Shown in pieces: positions 18,282-25,180 of a stretch of DNA of 64,000 nucleotides (its first letter is position 1; each line of letters starts with the position of its first letter). The notes below the pieces were generated by a model. The model was not told the DNA's origin, searched no databases, and saw only the letters and a list, made by a program, of their open reading frames with translations. The stretch lies in contig NZ_BOSH01000006.1 in NCBI RefSeq assembly GCF_018403245.1, positions 62,001 to 126,000 on the forward strand, read 5' to 3'. The position numbers and the translations under genes are program-made. Source of the stretch: Paenibacillus sp. J2TS4. Lineage in GTDB: Bacteria > Bacillota > Bacilli > Paenibacillales > NBRC-103111.

Positions 18282-19307
18282 TCACCCTTTCCTCGATGGT
18301 TTGCCTTGCACATATTTGCTGTCAAACAGGAACAGTCGCATGATCAGGAACAAAGACGGAATGAGCAGAAGCAGTCCCGCGACGAAGGCAATGATTAGCG
18401 CAAGGGCCATCGTATCGTTCGTAAAGCCGTCGTAAATCGTCACATACGGGTATAGCAAGTAAGGCAAATGCGCCGCTCCATACCCGAAGAAAGCAAAGGC
18501 GTACTGCAGCATGACGAAGATAAAGGCGGTTCCGTAACGGCGTCCCTTCCACAGATTATAGAAAGCGACCAGGAAGCAGAGGAAGGACAGGACGAACATC
18601 CAGGACAGCTCGACCATTTTCTCAAAATGGATCGGATTGTGATGATTGATAAAGAAGAATACGAACAGGCTCGCAATAATAGTCGGCATGCTCCAGGCGA
18701 TCGCGTATTTGCGCAAAATTTCGAGAGCGGCCGCGTCCTTCGCCTTGGACGCGTAATAAGTCAGGAAAGCAGCCGAAATGTAAAGCACGCTGACAATGGC
18801 CAACATAACGACAGCCCATGAATAGGGACTGAGGAAGAACTGCTCATACAAAAAGGTGACCTTCCCGTCGACCACCGTAATATAGCCGCCTTCCGAAATG
18901 GTCAGTACCGTAGACAGAGCGGCCGGGATGAGCAAGCCGGTAGCTCCATAGAGAAAAGCATAAACCCGGCTGTTCTTGGCCCCGTAAGTCCCAAAAGCAT
19001 AATAAGAACCTCTGATGGCCAGCAAAATAATGGCGATGCTCCCCGGAAGCAGCAAGGCGGTCCCAAAATAATAGGCGGTATCCGGGAAGAACCCGATAAT
19101 GCCGACGAAGAAAAAGACCAGAAAAACGTTAGTCACTTCCCACACCGGGGACAAATAGCGTTCAATGACTCCTTGGATCACGTGCCTTTTGCCTGTAATC
19201 ATACTGGAATAGCTGAAGAAGCCAGCTCCGAAATCGATGGACGCTACAATCAGATATCCGTATAAGAAGATCCAGAGGACTGTGATTCCCAGCACTTCAT
19301 AGCTCAT
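18282..19307 (-). CDS. cydB: Cytochrome bd ubiquinol oxidase subunit II
   Basis: This 341-residue, eight-to-nine-helix membrane protein is subunit II of the terminal bd oxidase. The start shows the conserved VASIDFGAGFFSY, and the first helix pair is typical of CydB. It makes no direct haem contacts in the Firmicute enzyme but is required for the complex. Its ATG overlaps the cydA stop by 4 bases (ATGA), and GGAGGG lies 8 bases upstream, so the two are translationally coupled. The cydC/cydD exporter genes that often follow are absent; instead a miniprotein gene follows. Confidence 0.93.
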   Translation of the reverse strand: MSYEVLGITVLWIFLYGYLIVASIDFGAGFFSYSSMITGKRHVIQGVIERYLSPVWEVTNVFLVFFFVGIIGFFPDTAYYFGTALLLPGSIAIILLAIRGSYYAFGTYGAKNSRVYAFLYGATGLLIPAALSTVLTISEGGYITVVDGKVTFLYEQFFLSPYSWAVVMLAIVSVLYISAAFLTYYASKAKDAAALEILRKYAIAWSMPTIIASLFVFFFINHHNPIHFEKMVELSWMFVLSFLCFLVAFYNLWKGRRYGTAFIFVMLQYAFAFFGYGAAHLPYLLYPYVTIYDGFTNDTMALALIIAFVAGLLLLIPSLFLIMRLFLFDSKYVQGKPSRKG

Positions 19308-20659
19308 AGAGGATTCCCTCCTTCCGCTGCGAGTTCCTCCAGTTCTTTTTCCGCCGGATGGTTGCGGAACAGCTTGCTCAGCACTTTAATGCAGGTTACG
19401 GCCAGAACGATATAGAGCAGGCTGAACAAAATAAGCATGGAGCCTACGTGCTCGGAGGTAGTCGCTCCTTCCACCGTCTTCATATACCCCCGCAATATCC
19501 AGGGTTGTCGGCCCACCTCCGCAAAAATCCAGCCGAATTCGATCGCCAGCATCGCGAGCGGTCCGCTGGCCACAATGAGCCGCAGCATGGAACGGCGATA
19601 CGGATTCCACGATTTTTTGTATTGCAGGATGATATATATTACAGATATGAGAGCTAAGGTCATGCCGATAATGGCCATTCCATCGAATAAATAGTGAATA
19701 TAGAGCGGCGGTATCTCGTCAGCAGGAAAGTCGTTCAGCCCAATCACTTCGGAATTGGGTTTGCCATGAGCGAGTATACTGAGCGCATAAGGGATTTCAA
19801 TCGCATATTTAACTTGGTTGTCTTCTGTCAGAATTCCTCCCAGCACGAGCGGGGCTTTTTCCACCGTTTCAAAATGCCATTCGGCGGCGGCCAGCTTTTC
19901 CGGCTGATACTTGGCAAGAAATTTACCGGAGAAATCACCGATAAGAGCGGTCGATATAGAAAAAATCAAGGCAGCAGTCATTGTTAAATTCAATGCTTTT
20001 TTATAATAGATATGGTCCCTTTTCTTAAGCAGGGAAAAGGCGGCAATAGCAGCGAGAATGAAGGCGCTGGTCATGTAGGCTGAAGAGAGAACGTGAGACA
20101 CCTTCGTCGGCGTGGCTGGATTGAACATGGCCGCCAACGGCTGGATGTCGACAATTTTATTCCCCTCTAGCGTAAAGCCTTGCGGTGTATTCATGAACGA
20201 GTTGACGGTAGTAATGAAGAAAGCAGAAGCGGACGCACCGATGACGACAGGGATGACGAGTAAAAAATGGGTAAAGCGGCCTTTAAACCGATCCCATGTA
20301 TACAAATAGATTCCGAGGAAAATGGCTTCAAAAAAGAAGGCGAAGGTCTCCATAAAAAGCGGCAGGGAAATAGCTTGGCCCGCTACTTGCATAAAGCTCG
20401 GCCAGAGCAGGCTTAATTGCAAGCCAATCGCAGTCCCGGTGACAACACCAATGGCGACGGTGATGACAAAGCCGCGGGCCCAGCGTCTGGCCAGCAAAAT
20501 GTAGTGCGGGTCCTTGCGGCGGATGCCTGTCCACTCGGCCAAGGCGATCATAAGCGGCACTCCAACGCCAACCGTGGCAAAAATAATATGAAAGCCGAGC
20601 GTCAAGCCCGTCAAAATTCTACTATACAGAGCAGGATCGTTAGCAAACAAGGGTCCCAT
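19304..20659 (-). CDS. cydA: Cytochrome bd ubiquinol oxidase subunit I
   Basis: This 451-residue subunit binds the haems and quinol and reduces oxygen to water at high affinity. The likely haem-ligand His24 lies in LGFHIIFATVGVGVPL. A short Q-loop (about residues 250-310), as in other Firmicutes, carries the quinol site. The ATG at 20659 directly abuts its AAGGAG site (zero spacing), so a TTG three codons downstream (20650), at 9 bases, may be the real start. It follows a 31-codon membrane miniprotein gene in the same direction and is probably controlled from the palindromic site at 20837-20862. Confidence 0.93.
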   Translation of the reverse strand: MGPLFANDPALYSRILTGLTLGFHIIFATVGVGVPLMIALAEWTGIRRKDPHYILLARRWARGFVITVAIGVVTGTAIGLQLSLLWPSFMQVAGQAISLPLFMETFAFFFEAIFLGIYLYTWDRFKGRFTHFLLVIPVVIGASASAFFITTVNSFMNTPQGFTLEGNKIVDIQPLAAMFNPATPTKVSHVLSSAYMTSAFILAAIAAFSLLKKRDHIYYKKALNLTMTAALIFSISTALIGDFSGKFLAKYQPEKLAAAEWHFETVEKAPLVLGGILTEDNQVKYAIEIPYALSILAHGKPNSEVIGLNDFPADEIPPLYIHYLFDGMAIIGMTLALISVIYIILQYKKSWNPYRRSMLRLIVASGPLAMLAIEFGWIFAEVGRQPWILRGYMKTVEGATTSEHVGSMLILFSLLYIVLAVTCIKVLSKLFRNHPAEKELEELAAEGGNPL

Positions 20660-20678
20660 CTCCTTTCGACCGTTAGGG

Positions 20679-20774
20679 TCAAATCAGTCTGCGTACTAAA
20701 GCCAGCAGCATAATAAAAGCTGTAACGACACAAAGAATAATTAGCTTTTTCTCCTGTTTTTTGTAGCTGCTCAT
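20679..20774 (-). CDS. Small single-helix membrane protein upstream of cydA
   Basis: This 31-codon frame, starting MSSYKKQEKKLIILCVVTAF, has a Lys-rich N-terminus and one hydrophobic helix ending in RRLI. A GGAAGCGAGAAG ribosome site precedes the ATG, and it ends 20 bases before cydA. It is in the same orientation as cydAB and downstream of the putative redox operator, so it is likely co-transcribed. I do not recognise the family. It could be a second accessory peptide of the oxidase or a leader peptide. Confidence 0.6.
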   Translation of the reverse strand: MSSYKKQEKKLIILCVVTAFIMLLALVRRLI

Positions 20775-20836
20775 CTTCTCGCTTCCTTTCGTTAAACAGA
20801 AAATTAATCCTCTTAACTCTATATTAATCAGAAAAG

Positions 20837-20862
20837 TGTGATCTTTTTCACATAATTTGTGA
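20837..20862 (-). promoter_or_regulatory. Overlapping palindromic sites upstream of the cyd operon (Rex/Fnr-like)
   Basis: TGTGATCTTTTTCACA (20837-20852) fits the TGTGA-N6-TCACA pattern of Fnr/CRP-type regulators, and TCACATAATTTGTGA (20848-20862) overlaps it. Bacillus cyd genes are controlled by Rex (TTGTGA...TCACAA-like sites) in response to NADH, and by other redox regulators. Which protein binds cannot be settled from sequence. The site is about 65-90 bases upstream of the miniprotein start. Confidence 0.55.
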
Positions 20863-20937
20863 GGAGTTAATGTCAACTTGTTTACAATCTGATGAAGTTC
20901 AGGAAATGCCGATGTTTGCTTACCATTCTTTTCATAT

Positions 20938-20971
20938 AAAAAAAGAAGCCGAGGATAATTCCCCGGCTCCT
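20938..20971 (-). terminator. Terminator of the LysM repeat protein gene
   Basis: On the minus strand, AGCCGGGG/CCTCGGCT arms (one mismatch) around ATTAT are followed by TTCTTTTTTTA, 40-75 bases after the stop at 21012. Confidence 0.75.
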
Positions 20972-21011
20972 TCGCTTGTATGATGAGCTAAGAGATAGCC
21001 ATTCATGCAAG

Positions 21012-22397
21012 CTAGGAACGATGCTTTTCAGTGCTGAACAGAGTTGGTGAAGTCGACCTGTAAGGAGAGGATTTTTCGGCTGCTTCAGCCTTAGTTCCGA
21101 AAGGCATCACATTAGGCTGAGCGAACGATTCGGCCTTAGTCCCGAAGGGCATCACATTAGGCTGGCTGAATGTCTCCGGCATCGTTCCGTGTGGCATCAT
21201 GTTAGGTTCATTAGCCGCCATAGCGGCAAACGGCATCATGTTCGGATGGTGGGCCGCGTACGGCATGATGTTAGGTTGGTTCGCCGCCATAGTAGAGTAC
21301 GGCATGATGTTGGGCTCATGAGCCGCCATCGTAGCATAAGGCATCATGTTAGGTTCATGAGCTGCCATGGTAGAGTACGGCATGACGTTCGGCTCATGAG
21401 CTGCCATAGTAGAGTACGGCATGACGTTCGGCTCATGAGCTGCCATGGTAGAGTACGGCATGACGTTCGGCTCGTTGGCCGCCATCGTAGCATAAGGCAT
21501 CACGTTGGGTTCATGAGCCGCCATCGTAGCATAAGGCATCACATTAGGCTCATGAGCCGCCATAGTAGAGTACGGCATGATGTTGGGCTCATGAGCGGCC
21601 ATCGTGGCATAAGGCATCACATTAGGCTCATGAGCCGCCATAGTAGAGTACGGCATGATGTAAGGCTCATGAGCGGCCATAGTAGCATGCGGCATGATGT
21701 TCGGTTCGTTAGCTGCTGCCATCGTAGCATGCGGCATGATATTAGGCTGATTGGCTGCGTATGGCATGATGTTCGGCAGACTAGCCGCCTTACTAGTCGC
21801 CTTACTAGTCGCTTGCGGCGTTATGTTGGGCAGATTGGCTTCTCCCATGGCCCCATAAGGCATGGCATGGGGATGGAAAGCGGTATGTGCGCCGAAGGGC
21901 ATCCCGTATGGATGATAAGCCAATCCATGAATACCTGGAACGCTCATTGGTTGGGCTTTGCCGCTTGTTTGTGCTGGGCCAAGATTTGGCTGGGCCTGAT
22001 AAGACATAACGTGTGTGGGCATTTTTTGCATGGCTGTGTGAGGAGCCTCCTGTTCCTTGTATAAAGTTTGTGTGTGCATGTTATGCAGCTTTGGAATTCC
22101 AACCCTTTGACCAGCACTCAAGCCTTTCGCACTCTGAATGTGCGGATTCATGGCTGAGATAATGGAAGCAGGAACGTTATACGTTTCCGCCAATCGGTCC
22201 AAGGTATCCCCATCGCTACATGTATGATGAGTATAAAAGAATTCATTTCTTTCATCATCTTCCCTAAAGAACGGAAAAAAGAATGGAGTAAGGAAGAAGA
22301 ACGGAAAAAAGCGGCGTGGAAAGAAAAAAGGGCTGAAAAACGGAAAAAATTGTCGCTGCTCAAAACCTGCTGCCGGTAACTCCAGTGATGAACTCAT
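21012..22397 (-). CDS. SafA-like spore coat protein: LysM domain plus tandem repeats
   Basis: This 461-residue protein has an N-terminal stretch dominated by Phe and Pro (about residues 15-50), a LysM domain (about 60-110; CSDGDTLDRLAETYNVPASI and GQRVGIPKLH), a low-complexity linker, and then about 18 copies of a P-N-x-M-P motif. In the central part, copies form a 13-residue unit (AAHEPNVMPYSTM). LysM binds peptidoglycan; SafA of Bacillus uses its LysM to attach to the spore cortex and has a low-complexity remainder, so a coat-assembly role is likely but inferred. The GGGAGG site lies 7 bases before the ATG at 22397, which I prefer over the upstream ATG at 22412. It is monocistronic. Confidence 0.75.
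   Translation of the reverse strand: MSSSLELPAAGFEQRQFFPFFSPFFFPRRFFPFFFLTPFFFPFFREDDERNEFFYTHHTCSDGDTLDRLAETYNVPASIISAMNPHIQSAKGLSAGQRVGIPKLHNMHTQTLYKEQEAPHTAMQKMPTHVMSYQAQPNLGPAQTSGKAQPMSVPGIHGLAYHPYGMPFGAHTAFHPHAMPYGAMGEANLPNITPQATSKATSKAASLPNIMPYAANQPNIMPHATMAAANEPNIMPHATMAAHEPYIMPYSTMAAHEPNVMPYATMAAHEPNIMPYSTMAAHEPNVMPYATMAAHEPNVMPYATMAANEPNVMPYSTMAAHEPNVMPYSTMAAHEPNVMPYSTMAAHEPNMMPYATMAAHEPNIMPYSTMAANQPNIMPYAAHHPNMMPFAAMAANEPNMMPHGTMPETFSQPNVMPFGTKAESFAQPNVMPFGTKAEAAEKSSPYRSTSPTLFSTEKHRS
21100..21780 (-). repeat. 39-bp tandem coding repeat in the LysM protein gene
   Basis: The repeat unit encodes AAHEPN(V/I/M)MPY(S/A)TM. About twelve 39-bp copies are contiguous at roughly 21230-21730, with diverged copies at both sides. 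Neighbouring copies differ mostly by the alternation of YST and YAT and of V, I and M after PN. This indicates expansion by slippage or unequal exchange, so copy number probably varies between strains. Confidence 0.85.
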
Positions 22398-22821
22398 AAT
22401 CGATCCTCCCATATCATTTCTTAATTTCTTTACATATTGACCATCATATGATTCAGCCCATGGTCTGGTTCAAATGCCTATCGATTTGGGCTTGGTCCAA
22501 TTTTAGCCTAGGGCTGGATAGGGGCATTTTGATCAAGTTGGACAATTACAGGATGACCCAAGCATTCATCGCCCACATTTTACAATGCGTTAACAAAGGC
22601 ATGAATTTCTAATAACATACGTTCCGTATAATCAAGTTACTTGAATAAAATGAGTCTTTCTTTATCCACTTCATGGAGTAATAATTTTATGCCGACAGCA
22701 TTGTCGTTATCTCGGAAGTGCTTTGCAGACGATGCTTTTGCCTGTATCGTATTTGAAGCAAAAGGAATCATGGCCAGTTGAAACACAGGACAAGAAAGGC
22801 TGTCAGGGGGGAAAATAACCG
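22398..22821. other. Divergent intergenic region carrying a Pho box
   Basis: This 424-base gap between the divergent LysM gene and pstB holds the Pho box and -10 described separately, and then a leader of roughly 180 bases before pstB. I saw no gene or recognised riboswitch in it. Confidence 0.6.
22579..22632 (+). promoter_or_regulatory. Pho box and -10 element for pstB-phoU
   Basis: TTTACA (22579), TTAACA (22590), ATGAAT (22601) and ATAACA (22612) are spaced exactly 11 bases apart, and a perfect TATAAT follows at 22627-22632. PhoP of Bacillus activates from four TT(A/T)ACA-like repeats ending near position -22, and this array ends about 10 bases before the -10, as expected. The third repeat is poor. 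Confidence 0.75.
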
Positions 22822-23583
22822 GTGAATAACGTAGAGAAAATAAGGGTGGAGCGATTAAATTTGCATTACGGTACTCATCAGGCTCTGTATGATATCGAAA
22901 TGAATATTCCAGAAAACTCGATCTGTGCGCTGATCGGCCCTTCTGGCTGCGGTAAATCGACTTTTCTGCGAACACTGAACCGGATGAATGATTTAATCGA
23001 GGGAGTCAAAATAAACGGCGAGGTTAAGGTCGATGGTCACAATATTTATACGTCGGATACCGATGTCGTTTCATTGCGCAAAAGAGTGGGCATGGTTTTC
23101 CAGCGGCCGAATCCTTTTCCAATGAGCATATTTGACAATGTGGCTTACGGACCGAGAATCCACGGCACGAAGAAAAAAGCGGCCCTTCAGGAAATTGTGG
23201 AACGCAGTCTGAGACAGGCCGCCTTATGGGACGAAGTGAAGGACCGGCTTAACAAATCCGCTTTAGGCTTGTCCGGAGGGCAACAGCAGCGTCTATGCAT
23301 CGCTCGCCTGCTTGCGGTAGAGCCGGATGTGCTGTTGATGGATGAACCGACCTCTGCGCTCGATCCAATCTCCACGTTAAAGGTAGAGGAATTGACGCAA
23401 AATTTGAAGGAGCGTTATACGATCATTATTGTGACCCATAACATGCAGCAAGCTGCCCGCATTTCCGACTTTACCTCGTTCTTTTTGAACGGCTATTTAG
23501 TGGAGACCGATAAGACAGACAAAATATTCACGGCGCCGGGTGATCAACGGACCGAGGATTACATCACCGGCCGTTTCGGATAA
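22822..23583 (+). CDS. pstB: Phosphate ABC transporter ATP-binding protein PstB (second copy)
   Basis: This is a 253-residue ATPase of the phosphate importer. Walker A is GPSGCGKS (39-46), the signature is [16 protein letters not shown], Walker B is [12 protein letters not shown], and the protein ends DYITGRFG, as PstB proteins do. The start is GTG behind GGGGGGA. It is separated from the pstSCAB operon by about 9 kb and is followed by phoU after 30 bases, under its own Pho box. It is clearly similar to the 32336 copy but lacks that protein's N-terminal extension. It could replace that PstB in the transporter or act in signalling with PhoU. Confidence 0.9.
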   Translation: MNNVEKIRVERLNLHYGTHQALYDIEMNIPENSICALIGPSGCGKSTFLRTLNRMNDLIEGVKINGEVKVDGHNIYTSDTDVVSLRKRVGMVFQRPNPFPMSIFDNVAYGPRIHGTKKKAALQEIVERSLRQAALWDEVKDRLNKSALGLSGGQQQRLCIARLLAVEPDVLLMDEPTSALDPISTLKVEELTQNLKERYTIIIVTHNMQQAARISDFTSFFLNGYLVETDKTDKIFTAPGDQRTEDYITGRFG

Positions 23584-23613
23584 GAACAGGCAGGAAAATA
23601 GGAGGGAGAAAAA

Positions 23614-24273
23614 GTGGATACTCGACTGAATTACCGGCAATCTTTGGAGGAATTGCAGCGATATTTAATGAAGATGGGGACGGAAGTAGAACGGCAAATG
23701 CAACAGGCGGTGCATTCCTTGACTCATCTGGACGAACAAAGCGCCAAAGAAACCGTCAGCCGCGATGATATGATTGACGAGATGATGATGAGGATTGAAG
23801 AACGGTGCCTGCGCCTTATCGCCTTGCAGCAGCCTCTGGCTACCGACTTGAGAATCATTGGCATGACTCTGAAAATCGCCATCGATTTGGAACGCATCGC
23901 CGACCATGCGGTGGACATCGCCAAGGTAACGATTCGGCTCTCTGGAGAGAAGCTGGTCAAGCCGCTCATTGATATACCGCGCATGGCTGAGGCGGCTATG
24001 GAGATGGTGAAGGAAAGCTTGCTCGCTTTTACGGAAAGGGACATTCAGCGTGCAGCGGCACTAGCTGAACAAGATGATGTAGTCGACAATATCTATAGCG
24101 CGATGCTGCAGGAAATAACCGAATGGTTAGGCAAGGATTCGGCCTCCAATCGACAGTTGATTCATCTGATGATGGTCGCTAATTATTTGGAGCGGGTGGC
24201 AGATCATGCTACAAACATCGGAGAAGGCGTCATTTATTTAGTTACGGGCAAGCGTAAGGATCTTAATCTGTAG
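23614..24273 (+). CDS. phoU: Phosphate signalling complex protein PhoU
   Basis: This 219-residue protein has two repeats of three helices. The metal-binding motifs appear as DxxID-like segments in ETVSRDDMIDEMMMRIEER and the repeated RIADHAVDIA / RVADHATNIGEG. PhoU represses the PhoR kinase when phosphate is plentiful by linking it to the Pst transporter. The start is GTG behind GGAGGGAG. Co-transcription with a pstB under a Pho box fits a feedback role. The downstream HAD gene is convergent, with about 20 bases between them and no clear terminator. Confidence 0.92.
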   Translation: MDTRLNYRQSLEELQRYLMKMGTEVERQMQQAVHSLTHLDEQSAKETVSRDDMIDEMMMRIEERCLRLIALQQPLATDLRIIGMTLKIAIDLERIADHAVDIAKVTIRLSGEKLVKPLIDIPRMAEAAMEMVKESLLAFTERDIQRAAALAEQDDVVDNIYSAMLQEITEWLGKDSASNRQLIHLMMVANYLERVADHATNIGEGVIYLVTGKRKDLNL

Positions 24274-24294
24274 ATCCTCGTCATCGCCCCGGTG

Positions 24295-25041
24295 CTACAA
24301 TAACTCCTGCAGCTGTTCCAGCTTGCGTATGACAGCCACTTTACGGCTCCCTATCTTTTTGAGGGAGCTTTTTTCCGTATGTCCCCTGTGCAGCCAGATA
24401 GCATCCATGCCGACTCGAACCGCTCCGAGAACATCGTTGTTCCAGGAGTTCCCGACCATAACCGCTTGTTTAGGAGTTACATTCATCTCCTGCAGCGCAT
24501 GCAAAAAAATAGCAGAATGAGGCTTACGCTTGTCTCTGTGAGCCGAAGTAAATAGATGGTTCAATGGGATAAACCGGTCGAGCCGCATGGAGACCAGATT
24601 CCGTTCATGTTTTTCCTGCCTGCCATTGCTTATAATGGCCAGCCGATAATGGGCCGATAACGATTCCAGCGTCGCGGATACACCGGGATAGGGCTTGGGC
24701 GATCGCTGCCCTTTTTCTTCGATTTGCTGAAGCAATGATTTAATGAAGGATGGATGTTGGGGGAGAGGGAGCGGTTTCAATGCGCCCGCCAAACATTGCT
24801 GCTTTATTTCGAGCCGGGATTGGGAGGTTCTTTTTTTGGATCTGGCTTTTGAGCTGTATTCGCTGTAATAGTTGGCTAGAATTTGCTCCGCCATCCCGTT
24901 ATCCTGCAGGCTCCAACGATCTGTATACTCTCGGATGACCTCGATAAAGCTTTCGTTAAACGTTGCCGCAGGGTCCAGCAACGTTTGGTTCATGTCGAAA
25001 AAAAGTACTTTTTTCTTCTCCGGAGTAAATAAACGTTTCAA
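24295..25041 (-). CDS. HAD-superfamily hydrolase
   Basis: This 248-residue protein has the haloacid dehalogenase fold. Motif I is FFDMNQTLLDP (Asp16, with Asn18 where most phosphatases have a second Asp). Motif II is AIISNGRQEKH and motif III/IV is KPHSAIF...MVGNSWNNDVLGA. The Asn in place of the acid/base Asp suggests altered or lost phosphatase activity, or dehalogenase-like chemistry. The start is TTG, following GAGGTGA. It stands alone, convergent with phoU and divergent from polA. The substrate is unknown. Confidence 0.82.
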   Translation of the reverse strand: MKRLFTPEKKKVLFFDMNQTLLDPAATFNESFIEVIREYTDRWSLQDNGMAEQILANYYSEYSSKARSKKRTSQSRLEIKQQCLAGALKPLPLPQHPSFIKSLLQQIEEKGQRSPKPYPGVSATLESLSAHYRLAIISNGRQEKHERNLVSMRLDRFIPLNHLFTSAHRDKRKPHSAIFLHALQEMNVTPKQAVMVGNSWNNDVLGAVRVGMDAIWLHRGHTEKSSLKKIGSRKVAVIRKLEQLQELL

Positions 25042-25180
25042 AATCCGTCACCTCATGGTTCAAAATAAATAGCTTTAATTAATTAATCTGTATGCGCGTT
25101 CTAACTAATTTATCCTGCTGCTTTCGTGCCCTGTCTGTCGTATGCTATGATTAAACTAGAATGAAAAATGGGGTGTGTGC

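Noticed and set aside
21100..21780. Regular 39-bp spacing, considered as a CRISPR array
   Set aside because: Units are contiguous with no unique spacers, are in frame, and encode a periodic protein.
21189..22064. A 291-codon plus-strand frame rich in His and Arg opposite the LysM gene
   Set aside because: It is the mirror of the tandem repeat: a repeat whose length is a multiple of three keeps all frames open. It has no ribosome site and no protein-like features.
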